In this document: piece after piece, positions 39,758 to 49,473 of the stretch
How the letters are laid out: every line of letters starts with the position of its first letter
Numbering within the stretch: the first letter of the stretch is position 1
DNA from: an uncultured Hyphomicrobiaceae bacterium
Lineage (GTDB): Bacteria; Pseudomonadota; Alphaproteobacteria; Rhizobiales; Hyphomicrobiaceae
Assembly (NCBI GenBank): GCA_905480435.1
Contig: CAJQQK010000102.1
Span: forward strand, 1-64,000
Length of the DNA: 64,000 nucleotides
Direction of reading: 5' to 3'
Made by a program: the position numbers and the translations under genes
The notes under the pieces: generated by a model
Told to the model about the DNA's origin: nothing
Seen by the model: only the letters and a program-made list of their open reading frames with translations
The model's database searches: none

Positions 39758-41704
39758 TTATGCCGCCTCACCAATCGCTGCATCGACTCCGCCAGGCTCG
39801 ACCTGGGGCGCGGCACCGCTCGCTCCCATGATCGCTCTGTATCGTTTCTCAAGAATCTTGTCCTTCACGCTCATGGGCATCAATCGCAACGCCTTGGCTT
39901 GTGCTTTGCGCCAGGCGTCCTGGATTTTGTATGAGACGATGCGCTGCAATGGCGTCCGCTCACGTGCCGCCCGCTGAACTTGCCATCCAGCATTGGCTTC
40001 ATGCCGAACAACGGTTGAATAAGGTTGCGAAAACGCTGATATGTAGCCCTTATCAAGGCGGACATGGCCACCAAGGCTGGCATCTCGCTCCTTTGCTGCG
40101 ATAGCGACCGCCTTGGCAGTATCAAGCATGTTGCGCAACTCTTCGAATTCAATGAAGGCTTGATTCCACGTCGTGTAGGCGGGGATGGCAACATCATCGA
40201 GCTGCTGGGTCCAGCCTTCCAACAGCTCGTCTATTTTCGCGAGGCGGTCAGCTGTGCGGACTGGCCCGATGCATTCCCAGCTCTGTTTCTGCAATTGAAC
40301 TTTGAGCGTGGCAGCTGCAACACTGCCGCTCTGGCCAAATCGTTTCATGATAGTATCAATCGATGATGCAAACAGCGCATCGTCAGAGCCGCTTTTCCGG
40401 TTCCGAGCGGCCTCAGCTGAAGCGCGACCTGAACGATTGCCAAACACACTCGCCTCTGTCAGCGATGTGGAGCCAAGCCGGTTGGCGCCGAACACGCCGC
40501 CCATCGCTTGACCGGCCGCAAACAGGCCATCAATGCCACGTGAGCGGTCACCGTCGCCATTTCCGCTAACAGAAGCACCGTGCGCGTCGACCCTGATGCC
40601 GCCCATCATGTAGTGGGCGCCAGGACGCACTTCCCAGGCTTCCTCAACCTTGCCGGCTTTCTTGCCAAGCGCTTGCCGCGCATTCTTGAGTGCTGACGGC
40701 AGCGACGTTTCCAGGAAGCGATAGAAATAGGGGCCTGACAGCGGTGGTTTCATGTTTTCTGTCATGTCGAGATAGGCGCCACCATTGGGACTGCCGCGTC
40801 CGTCTTCGACGGCCCGCATGATAGCTGACGAGCATTCAGCCCGCGTGCGCAGGTAAACGCCGTCGAGGATCACCTTGCCGTCCTTGTCACGCAGCACGCC
40901 GAGGAAGCTCGCAGTCGATGGTTCGCCGCACAATAAGCCTTCGTATGACGGAGGCGATGCCAGACAGAACGGCAAAAACTGAACCTGCTCCATATCGACA
41001 AGGTCAGCGCCAGCGCGTGCCGCAACGGCATAGGCGTCGCCGGTATTGCCGCGCATGGTATCTGTCTTCGGGAAGTACAATGTTGACAGTCCACCGGCTG
41101 CAATCACGACAGATGGAGCGCGCACTGCGATCAGCTTGCCACCCGACGCATCGTAGATCAGGCCGCCAACGACCTTCTTGGCAGCACCATCTTCATCTGT
41201 GATGAGTTCGAGAAACCAAGCGTCTTCGATATAGTCGATTTGCGCGTTCTGAATGACGGCCTGCCAGCCGGCATGCCCGAACGCGACGCCGTTGTTGGCA
41301 TGCCCAACCGAGCGGCGTTTGGTGTGACCGCCCATCGGTAGTGGCATGGCTTGCGGTTTGTCGCCGGCAGCATTGATGGGTGGTCTGAGGCCGTGCGCGC
41401 GGAATGTGTCGTATGATACCTTGCTGTCTTCGGCGAATGCGTCGGTGATGGAGGGCAGCGGCAGATCACCGCCGGCCATTTGCAGGTTTTCTGACAGCCC
41501 CGCTTGGGTGTCGCTGTCGTCGCCCACTTCCCGGACTGTCACGGCGCCTTCTGAGATCTTGGTGTCTGAGCACCCGATTGGGTCTTTCGAGACCACCAAC
41601 ACGCGCGCACCACTTTCCGCGGCGGCATGCGCTGCAATGCTACCTGAGCCACCTGACCCGACAACAACAACATCATAGTCGCGCCATTCTGTTTCAATCG
41701 TCAT
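39758..41704 (-). CDS. FAD-binding fumarate reductase/succinate dehydrogenase flavoprotein-like subunit
   Basis: VVVVGSGGSGSIAAHAAAESGARVLVVSK, HYMMGGIRVD, DGLFAAGQAMGGVFGANRLGSTSLTEASVFG. Confidence 0.88.
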   Translation of the reverse strand: MTIETEWRDYDVVVVGSGGSGSIAAHAAAESGARVLVVSKDPIGCSDTKISEGAVTVREVGDDSDTQAGLSENLQMAGGDLPLPSITDAFAEDSKVSYDTFRAHGLRPPINAAGDKPQAMPLPMGGHTKRRSVGHANNGVAFGHAGWQAVIQNAQIDYIEDAWFLELITDEDGAAKKVVGGLIYDASGGKLIAVRAPSVVIAAGGLSTLYFPKTDTMRGNTGDAYAVAARAGADLVDMEQVQFLPFCLASPPSYEGLLCGEPSTASFLGVLRDKDGKVILDGVYLRTRAECSSAIMRAVEDGRGSPNGGAYLDMTENMKPPLSGPYFYRFLETSLPSALKNARQALGKKAGKVEEAWEVRPGAHYMMGGIRVDAHGASVSGNGDGDRSRGIDGLFAAGQAMGGVFGANRLGSTSLTEASVFGNRSGRASAEAARNRKSGSDDALFASSIDTIMKRFGQSGSVAAATLKVQLQKQSWECIGPVRTADRLAKIDELLEGWTQQLDDVAIPAYTTWNQAFIEFEELRNMLDTAKAVAIAAKERDASLGGHVRLDKGYISAFSQPYSTVVRHEANAGWQVQRAARERTPLQRIVSYKIQDAWRKAQAKALRLMPMSVKDKILEKRYRAIMGASGAAPQVEPGGVDAAIGEAA

Positions 41705-41925
41705 GCGCTTCAGCCTCGCAATTCGTCTTGCATTAGAGCATCTCTAATACCGCAAAAACCAATGCTGAGCATAGCTCAGGCGACGACTGGTTGTCAGGGC
41801 GTGGAAATCTTTCAGATGATCAACATGTGGATTTCGGTTTCGATCCTGAAACCACCCGCCCCATTCAGCATCGCCATGACCTAGGCTGCCAACGAATTTG
41901 CAAGCGAAACAATTGCGGGAACGGC

Positions 41926-44241
41926 ATGGCAGGCGCGTTGGACGGCATTACGATAGTTGATCTGACCACAGGGGCAGCCGGTGCGCTCTCGACGATGTTC
42001 ATGAGCGATCATGGCGCCCGTGTCGTGCGCATTATTGAGCAACGTTCTCAACTGCACAGGGATGGCGGCTACCGGGTCTGGGATCGCGGCAAGGAAGTTG
42101 TGCACTGCGCAACTGACGATGAGGCGGGGCGGGGCAAACTTATTGCCGGTGCGGATGTCGTGATCGAGGACTTCGGCCCCATCAAGCGGCCGGCGTCACT
42201 GTCAGCTGCAGCTCTCCGCGAAACCTATCCGCAGCTCATCGTTTGTTCGATAACAGCTTATGGCGAAGTCGGGCCGCTTGCCGGTGAATCTGCAATTGAT
42301 GATCTGGTGCTTGCCCGTCTCGGTGTGCTGGCCGGCCTGCCCGGTTTTCGCGACGGTCCCATTCATGCTGCGCATCCGTTGCCAAGCGTTGGCGCTGGCC
42401 TGCTAGCAGCTCTTGGTACTGCTGCCGCACTGTATGATCGGGAGGCCACCAGCCAAGGTCGCCATGTCGAAACATCGCTTGTTGCAGGCGCGCTTCTCTA
42501 TCACCCGAAAGTCATTGGCGATCAACTGAAACCAAATGTCTTCCAAACCAACCCATACGGTAGCGCACCGTTTTATAGCGTCTACGAGTGTGCCGACGGT
42601 AATTGGCTGCAACTCGGTTGCGTCCATCACGGTTTTATTGCGCGTGCGGCAAAGCTGATGGGGATTGCCGACGTTATTGCAGATCCGGTTTACGACGGTG
42701 GCCATACACCTCAAACGCCGGAGGCCGACGCACATTTGCGCAAGCTGCTTGGCGAGGTCATGGTCGCACGCAAGTCAGCCGATTGGATCGCGGACTTCGA
42801 AGCAAACGATATTCCGTCTGCGCGCGCGCAGACGAACGAAGACGGCATGGCTGACCCACAAGTCGAGCACAACGGCATGATTGTTTCGCTTAAGGATCCG
42901 GAAGTGGGGGCCATCAAGACGATGGGCTCACCGATCAAGATGACAGCGACACCATCTGCGCCCGAAGGCCCTCGTGCTGACAAAGCGTCAGATGCCACAG
43001 ATGTACTCGACAGTCTCGTGGTGTTGCGAAAAGCGGCAGCCAATCTCTCACCAGAAGTCGGACAACTACCACTCGCCGGCGTTCGCGTGCTTGAAATCAC
43101 CAACCTTATAGCAGGACCTGTGGCGGGTCGTTTGCTTGCTGACATTGGCGCCGATGTCATCAAGCTGGAACCGCCAACCGGCGACATTTCTAGGCCAATT
43201 GGCCGAACGTATTTTTATTCGATCAACTACGCCAAGCGCTCCATCTCGGTTGATGCTAGCAAGCCCGAGGGCAAGGACGTTGTCCAACGTGTGGCTTCCA
43301 CGTGCGATGTGTTGCTCGCCAATCTGCGTCCGGGCGCGACGGCTCGAATGGGTATTGGTCACGCAGCCGACCCAAATCTAATTGAATCGCAAATTAGCGG
43401 TTACGGCCTGACTGGTCCCTACGCGCATCGGCCCGGTATCGACCCGCTTGCGCAGTCGTTAATGGGGCTTGAGCGGGCGCAGGGCGGTTCCGGAAACCCA
43501 CCATCATTTACCTCGCAATTGGCACCAACTGATTTTACTACCGGCACGATGGCAGCTCTGGGCACGGTGATGGCGCTTTTCGCGCGCCGTCGTGGAGCCG
43601 CCAGAGGGCAGCGCATCGAGGTCAATCTTCTCGATGGCGGCATTGTGCTGAGCTCCGAATGGTTCACGGCCTACGAAGGCAAGCCTGAGCGTCAACTTGC
43701 CGATCAGGGCCAACATGGGTCAAGCCCGTTCCATCGCCTCTATAAATGCCGAGATGGATACATTTATGTTGCTGCCGATCAGCCAGCCGAACAAGAAGCG
43801 TTCGTCGAGGCGTTGAACCTTACTGATAAGTCACCGGTTGATGACGCTTCTGGCACACACCCGAACGACACATCATTCGGCCAAGCTGCAGCGACCGCCT
43901 TTGCTACGCTGGATATTGCGGCGGCCACCGATTTACTGTCGCAGTCAGCCATCCCATGCGCACCGGCGTTGCCGCCAGAAAGCAGCGTGTTCTTCGATGC
44001 TCCCCACACCAAACTTAACGGTTGGTCGGTGACGCGCCCACATCCAACAGTCGGCAATCTGACAGCTGTCTGCCGTTATCTGAAATTCAACGGCGCAAGC
44101 GGTGGCACTGACCAAATCCTACCAACACCGTTGCTCGGCCAGCAAGGCGACGAGATATTGCGCGAGGCCGGCCTGAGTGATGATGAAGTTGCCAAGCTAC
44201 GGACGGACGACGTCATCATCACAAAAACCATCGGGCCTTAG
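41926..44241 (+). CDS. two-domain (tandem) CaiB/BaiF CoA-transferase family protein
   Basis: Two CaiB/BaiF halves: domain 1 from LDGITIVDLTTGAAG, domain 2 from LAGVRVLEITNLIAGPVAGRLLADIGADVIKLEPP. Confidence 0.9.
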   Translation: MAGALDGITIVDLTTGAAGALSTMFMSDHGARVVRIIEQRSQLHRDGGYRVWDRGKEVVHCATDDEAGRGKLIAGADVVIEDFGPIKRPASLSAAALRETYPQLIVCSITAYGEVGPLAGESAIDDLVLARLGVLAGLPGFRDGPIHAAHPLPSVGAGLLAALGTAAALYDREATSQGRHVETSLVAGALLYHPKVIGDQLKPNVFQTNPYGSAPFYSVYECADGNWLQLGCVHHGFIARAAKLMGIADVIADPVYDGGHTPQTPEADAHLRKLLGEVMVARKSADWIADFEANDIPSARAQTNEDGMADPQVEHNGMIVSLKDPEVGAIKTMGSPIKMTATPSAPEGPRADKASDATDVLDSLVVLRKAAANLSPEVGQLPLAGVRVLEITNLIAGPVAGRLLADIGADVIKLEPPTGDISRPIGRTYFYSINYAKRSISVDASKPEGKDVVQRVASTCDVLLANLRPGATARMGIGHAADPNLIESQISGYGLTGPYAHRPGIDPLAQSLMGLERAQGGSGNPPSFTSQLAPTDFTTGTMAALGTVMALFARRRGAARGQRIEVNLLDGGIVLSSEWFTAYEGKPERQLADQGQHGSSPFHRLYKCRDGYIYVAADQPAEQEAFVEALNLTDKSPVDDASGTHPNDTSFGQAAATAFATLDIAAATDLLSQSAIPCAPALPPESSVFFDAPHTKLNGWSVTRPHPTVGNLTAVCRYLKFNGASGGTDQILPTPLLGQQGDEILREAGLSDDEVAKLRTDDVIITKTIGP

Positions 44242-44255
44242 AGGCTGTGCCTTTG

Positions 44256-45044
44256 TCAGACCTTCGGCATCCGGTAGCGGTCTTCCGGATTGTCCCAACC
44301 TTTGAATTTGGGGCGGCGCTTTTCAGCGAATGCTGATCTAGATTCCATCAAATCGCTCTTGGCGCCATGGTCGTGAAGTTTTTCCGCAAGCGCATCCTGG
44401 TCGGCTGTCGGGCGTGGCCGCATCTGGCGCATCATGTGGACAGTATTGACGCGCGAAGCTGGCGGTAGAGTCAGTAAGTGCTCGCCCATCTCAATCGCCG
44501 TTGGCAGTAGATCGTCAGCATCGGCCAGCCGATTGACGAAGCCAAGTTCATACATGCGCTCTGATGTGAACCGGTAGCCCAGTGCCATTTCCATGGCGAT
44601 CGGGTACGGCAGATTGGCAACGTGCCCGTGGTTATAGCCGCCAAGTAGCCAGCGCTTTGCTTCGCTGATTTCGAACAACGTGCCACGCACCGCGACGCGC
44701 AGATCCGTGCATTCAACCAGCATGAAACCACCGCCCATTGCAAAGCCGTTGACCGCGCCTATGACGGGCTTTTCTAATGTGCCTGATTTGAAGCAATCTT
44801 CGATCGAGGTTTTCTTGCCGCCCGGAATGCCGTGCCCCAGTGTTTCCTTCATGTCTTCGCCGGCACAGAACCCGCGCCCGGTTCCGGTCAGGATCGCTAC
44901 TTCCAGGTCAGGGCTTTTCCGGAACATTGCCCAGGTTTCAGCCATCGCCTCGCGCAACTCGCCATTGAGTGCGTTGAGCCGCTCCGGCCTGTTCATGCGC
45001 ACGACCAGGATCTGACCGTGGGTTTCAGTTTCAACGACTGCCAT
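44256..45044 (-). CDS. enoyl-CoA hydratase/isomerase family protein
   Basis: VRMNRPERLNALNGELREAM, LTGTGRGFCAGEDMKE, IGAVNGFAMGGGFMLVECTDLRVA. Confidence 0.92.
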   Translation of the reverse strand: MAVVETETHGQILVVRMNRPERLNALNGELREAMAETWAMFRKSPDLEVAILTGTGRGFCAGEDMKETLGHGIPGGKKTSIEDCFKSGTLEKPVIGAVNGFAMGGGFMLVECTDLRVAVRGTLFEISEAKRWLLGGYNHGHVANLPYPIAMEMALGYRFTSERMYELGFVNRLADADDLLPTAIEMGEHLLTLPPASRVNTVHMMRQMRPRPTADQDALAEKLHDHGAKSDLMESRSAFAEKRRPKFKGWDNPEDRYRMPKV

Positions 45045-45163
45045 GCTCGATTGTCCTTTGTGTACCGTCTCTATTCATCATGCCCCGGATCGTTGGACAT
45101 TTCCAAACGGCGGCAGCTCGACCTATTGTGTTTCCAGTTTGCCACGCCGGGAGGAAAGCAGCC

Positions 45164-46618
45164 ATGACTAAAGCAGCGATGACGAAATCCGCTTTGGAAG
45201 AAGTTCTCAGCATTCGCGGTGGCGAGCAACCTGATGCGGACGAACTCCAGGTTTCGGGGCATGATCCGGTGTTTTCGACCCAATTCAAGGTCGGTGAAAC
45301 CTGTGCGGCGGTGCTTGGCGGTGTCGGCACCGCGATCAATGATATCCATGAAATCAAGACCGGCCGCCGTCAGACGGTTGCGATAGATGCTAGGCGCGCG
45401 GCAGCAGCCCTCAGAAGCACGCATTATTTGCAGACGCAGAATGCATCGGGTGAGTTTTCTGATGCGGTCAATTCGCGCCACGAGCATATGATCACCTGCA
45501 CACAACCTTGGCCGACAAAGGACGGACGCTGGTTCCTGCCACATTTCGGCTTGCCGAACCTGCAGGCGCGTGTCCAGAAAGTGCTCGGTTGCGAGTTCCA
45601 CCCGGAGGCCGTCGGCAAGGCCGTGGCTGGTTGGGATGCGCTTGACCTGGAAGCTGCCATCGACGAGGCGCGCGCCTGCGGTGGCATGGTGCGCAGTAAC
45701 GACGAATGGCTTGCCACCGAACACGGCAAGGCGCTGGCCGCCAAACCAATTGTCGAAATCATCAAGATCGCTGATGGCGACCCGGAGCCATTTCCAGCCG
45801 GACAACGTCCGCTATCAGGTATCCGAGCACTCGATCTGACGCGTATTCTTGCCGGCCCGATTGCAGCCCGGACGCTGGCTGAGAATGGCGCTGATGTCCT
45901 GATGATCACGGCTGAACATCTGCCGCAGATCAAAGAGCATGTGATGGATACCAGCCATGGCAAGCGCTCCACGTTCCTCAATCTCAAGGATAAAGCCGGC
46001 GCGGATCAGCTTCGTACATTGCTGCGTGATGCGGACGTTTTCTCGCAAGGCTACCGGCCGGGAGAGATGGCGAAGATGGGCTTTGCACCAGAAGAACTGG
46101 CCAAAGTTCGGCCAGGCATCGTGTGTCTATCGATTAGCTGCTTTGGTGCTGATGGGCCGTTCAGCCATCGCGCCGGCTGGGAGCAGGTTGCTCAGACAGT
46201 AACCGGCATTTGCCATGACGGCGGCGATACAAATGGTGGACGGCCAAAACTGCTGCCAGCTGCGGCCTGCGATTACACAACAGGGTATCTCGGGGCCTAC
46301 GGTGTCCTGCTGGCGCTTGCGCGCCGGGCCCGTGAAGGCGGCAGTTATCACGTCCGCGTCTCGCTCTGCCAATCCGGTATGTTTATCCACCGGCAGGGCA
46401 AGACCATGTTTGACGAGCAGGGCATGGACCTATCCGCAAACGAACTCAATGCCTTGCGCATCGAAACGCAGACCAGCCATGGGCCGCTACGTCATCTGGG
46501 GCCGGTCCTGGAGTTGTCGGAAACGAAACCGTATTGGGAGCGTCCGACCCCGAAGTTCGGCGGCAACAAACTCGAATGGCTTACTGTGCCAACAGGACAA
46601 GTCGAGGCTGCGAAGTAG
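45164..46618 (+). CDS. CaiB/BaiF CoA-transferase family protein with a truncated N-terminal half-domain
   Basis: Complete C-terminal domain LSGIRALDLTRILAGPIAARTLAENGADVL..., preceded by about 220 aa resembling the C-terminal part of another CaiB/BaiF domain. Confidence 0.85.
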   Translation: MTKAAMTKSALEEVLSIRGGEQPDADELQVSGHDPVFSTQFKVGETCAAVLGGVGTAINDIHEIKTGRRQTVAIDARRAAAALRSTHYLQTQNASGEFSDAVNSRHEHMITCTQPWPTKDGRWFLPHFGLPNLQARVQKVLGCEFHPEAVGKAVAGWDALDLEAAIDEARACGGMVRSNDEWLATEHGKALAAKPIVEIIKIADGDPEPFPAGQRPLSGIRALDLTRILAGPIAARTLAENGADVLMITAEHLPQIKEHVMDTSHGKRSTFLNLKDKAGADQLRTLLRDADVFSQGYRPGEMAKMGFAPEELAKVRPGIVCLSISCFGADGPFSHRAGWEQVAQTVTGICHDGGDTNGGRPKLLPAAACDYTTGYLGAYGVLLALARRAREGGSYHVRVSLCQSGMFIHRQGKTMFDEQGMDLSANELNALRIETQTSHGPLRHLGPVLELSETKPYWERPTPKFGGNKLEWLTVPTGQVEAAK

Positions 46619-46700
46619 TGAAAGCGGGTGTCTATCTGGTGTCAATGGTTGCAGGGGGGGGCTTCCGCAACCGCAAGGCAGGAATTGCTGACATGAAAAT

Positions 46701-46719
46701 GGCCGCCCAACAGGCGGCC
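46701..46719 (-). terminator. hairpin downstream of the cold-shock gene
   Basis: GGCCGCC / GGCGGCC 7-bp stem with 5-nt loop; ATTTTC follows on the minus strand. Confidence 0.5.
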
Positions 46720-46755
46720 AAGTTCAGAGCTCAAAAGATGTCTAGCCAAGAAGGC

Positions 46756-46965
46756 TTAGGCGTCGGCGATTGTACCAACAGCCAATTTGCCTGAGCGGCT
46801 GTCCGTCTCGGTGTCAAAGGAGACTTTCTGTCCTTCGCTCAGGTCTTGCATGCCGGCGCGTTCCAAAGCGGTGGCGTGGACGAAGACGTCGTTCCCGCCA
46901 TCATCTGGAGCAATGAAGCCGAAGCCTTTTTGAGAATTGTAGAATTTTACGGTGCCTAATTGCAT
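46756..46965 (-). CDS. cold-shock protein, CspA family
   Basis: [35 protein letters not shown]. Confidence 0.95.
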   Translation of the reverse strand: MQLGTVKFYNSQKGFGFIAPDDGGNDVFVHATALERAGMQDLSEGQKVSFDTETDSRSGKLAVGTIADA

Positions 46966-47364
46966 AGGTGTTCTTTCAGTTTGTTATAAGAGTTTCGGCC
47001 ACGCGCAAACGCAGCTGAAACAGGTCGTCGATTTTTGGGGTTTGTCTGAACGAGCGCCTAGCAGAGCTAGGGCAAACGGCCTAAACGTCTGGCCAAAACC
47101 GGCTTAAAGTAAATGGTGCTTCCCGCAGCCAAATACAAGGCCTAAATTAGCCAATGCTGACCCACTTTGACATTTCGCTGTGACGATGCCCCCCAATTGG
47201 TCAACTTGGGGCGTCCGTTTTATGTGTATGGAGCATCTCAAAAGGGACCTTTTGAGACTTAACCGCGCTGGCTCGCAACGGCAGCAATCACGAATTGCTG
47301 ATTTTGGGACCATGTCCCCCACAAAAAGGAGATCCTGTGGGGAACTTTCCTGTGAATGTGACGC

Positions 47365-48201
47365 TCAGCGCTCCAGCAGGTTCGGAATTACTTTTGTGAT
47401 ACGCCAGTCGTAGTTGCGGAACGCCATTTCGGTCGTGACTTCCGGAGCACTTGCCTCAGGCGACCGTGCCACACCAACCTGCAAGGCAAGTGGTCCGTTG
47501 AAGCCAAAGCCCTTTATGTTGCTAAGGCCGTATGACGGCTTGCCACTGGACTTTCCATTGGATGGAGCGTCTCCGCCGTCACTCTTGCCTTCGCGCGATG
47601 GGAACAGCTTTCCAGCCAACTTCGTTGGATCGAGACCAATCTTGCCTGCGATGCCGCTAATAACTTTGCCGACTTCCTTGTTCTTCAGCAGACCGCCGAG
47701 GCCACCTGGTATCTTGAAGCCACCAATTGAGCTGCTGCTCTGATTATCACCATTTTTATCATTGCTGCCCTGGCCGAGAAATTTATCGAGCTTCAACACC
47801 GACGCAAGTCCGCCCATCTTGTTGATTTCGTCAAGCACGGCATCTTTGATCGCAGCATTAAGGTCGCCACCGTTTGAGTAGATCTCGGCAATGCGATTAG
47901 GTTCGACGACGCTGGCGAGTGCGCCATCGATAATCTTCTCGATATTGTCTCTCGGGATTTGGTCGCCGACAAGCTTTGTGGCCGGACCAAGATCCTTCAT
48001 GACCGTCTCTATGCGCGTATTGACTTGGGCCACAACAGGTCCGCGCATCGACTTGCGCACGCTCGGGAAATCAATTTTGGCCGCCAGCGTCTTGGGGTCA
48101 TTGCCCTCCAGGCCTTGATAGATGCTGTAGCCCGTGTACGCCGGCCAGGCGACATAGAACCCGATTGCGAGCAGCACAACGAGAAGTATCAAGCGTTTCA
48201 T
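47365..48201 (-). CDS. DUF2939-like membrane-anchored protein
   Basis: N-terminal TM MKRLILLVVLLAIGFYVAWPAYTGYSIYQGLEGNDPKTLAAKIDFPSVRKSM typical of DUF2939. Confidence 0.75.
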   Translation of the reverse strand: MKRLILLVVLLAIGFYVAWPAYTGYSIYQGLEGNDPKTLAAKIDFPSVRKSMRGPVVAQVNTRIETVMKDLGPATKLVGDQIPRDNIEKIIDGALASVVEPNRIAEIYSNGGDLNAAIKDAVLDEINKMGGLASVLKLDKFLGQGSNDKNGDNQSSSSIGGFKIPGGLGGLLKNKEVGKVISGIAGKIGLDPTKLAGKLFPSREGKSDGGDAPSNGKSSGKPSYGLSNIKGFGFNGPLALQVGVARSPEASAPEVTTEMAFRNYDWRITKVIPNLLER

Positions 48202-48286
48202 TTCCGCCTCCTGAAATGAGTATGTGTTGTTACTTTGGCACCTTTTAAAGTGGGATAATGGCCGCTGCACGAAGGCAAAGATAGGG

Positions 48287-49414
48287 CTAAATTGGTGCCC
48301 AATCCGCCTCGGTCAGCGGGCGCGCTGGTGCGAACATACCAGCCATCACGGTGCGAACAGTGTCTTCGTCCAAGTCTTTGGTGATGAATACGAATTTTGA
48401 ACGCCGCTCATCTGACGGCCAGTCATCAAGAGTTGTAGGCGGATAGAACATATGCTGCACGCCGTGGACGACAAACGGCAGTGGCTCCCCGTCGACATTG
48501 ACGATCGCTTTAACGCGGAGCAGCTTGTCGCCGTGATGCTGGCGCAGCAGTTCCATAACAAACGACAACTTTGCCCCATCAAGCGGCTCATCATAGGTGA
48601 TGGCGAAGGAGCGGATACCGTGCGTATGGCGGTGCGCGAGCCCTTCGACACTATGTTGGTGGGTATGCTCATGAGTGTGCTCGTGGTCATGATGCCCGCA
48701 ATGCGGATCATCGCAATCTTCATCGTGGCCGTAGCGTTCACTGGCAAGCCAACCCTGGGCATGATGCTTGGCGGCAATCGGCTCGAACGCACCCAGTCCG
48801 GTAACCAACTGAGCTGCGCCGTCGCCATTGACGATCGTCGACAACTCCGCGGCTGGGTTGAGCGCACGTACGGTCGCTTCTGCCGCGGCGGATTGTTCTG
48901 CACCAGCGCGATCCGTCTTGGTCAGCACCAACCGATCAGCGACTGCAATTTGCTTGGCCGGCTCAAAATGGGCGTGTAGCTGATCATCAATCAGTTCTGC
49001 ATCGACAGTGGTGATGATGCCGTCGAGCTGGTAAATCCGAAACAGATCCTCTTCCGTCATCAGCGTGTGAGCGATTGGGGCTGGGTCTGCCAGCCCTGAC
49101 GTTTCGAGCACGATCCGGTTAAGCGCTGGAATAGTCCCGTCTTGCGCCTGACTGAAGAGCCGATTGAGCGCCTCAACCAGATCGCTGCGCACAGCACAGC
49201 ACACACAGCCGGACGGCAGCAGTACGGTTTCTTCCTTGGATGCCTCGATCAGCGCATCGTCGATGCCAACCTCACCAAACTCATTGACGATGATAGCCGT
49301 ACCTGCCATCGCCGGATCATTGAGCAAGGCCTTCAGCAAAGTTGTCTTGCCGCTGCCAAGGAAGCCAGTCAGCACGGTAATAGGAATAGGGATTTTCACG
49401 CAGATCTCTCGCAT
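48287..49414 (-). CDS. CobW/COG0523-family GTPase, putative metallochaperone
   Basis: TVLTGFLGSGKTTLLKALL, SGCVCCAVRSDL (CxCC), LTKTDRAG, His-rich HCGHHDHEHTHEHTHQHSVEGLAHRHTHG. Confidence 0.93.
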   Translation of the reverse strand: MREICVKIPIPITVLTGFLGSGKTTLLKALLNDPAMAGTAIIVNEFGEVGIDDALIEASKEETVLLPSGCVCCAVRSDLVEALNRLFSQAQDGTIPALNRIVLETSGLADPAPIAHTLMTEEDLFRIYQLDGIITTVDAELIDDQLHAHFEPAKQIAVADRLVLTKTDRAGAEQSAAAEATVRALNPAAELSTIVNGDGAAQLVTGLGAFEPIAAKHHAQGWLASERYGHDEDCDDPHCGHHDHEHTHEHTHQHSVEGLAHRHTHGIRSFAITYDEPLDGAKLSFVMELLRQHHGDKLLRVKAIVNVDGEPLPFVVHGVQHMFYPPTTLDDWPSDERRSKFVFITKDLDEDTVRTVMAGMFAPARPLTEADWAPI

Positions 49415-49473
49415 CTGGTCATTGGGTCTGCTATCCGCTCGCACAGGACGCATTGGTATGCAAGGAACACGTG

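Noticed and set aside
47140-47200. Possible IS21-like terminal sequence (TGCTGACCCACTTTGACA)
   Set aside because: Only vaguely reminiscent; no transposase ORF or matching second end seen.
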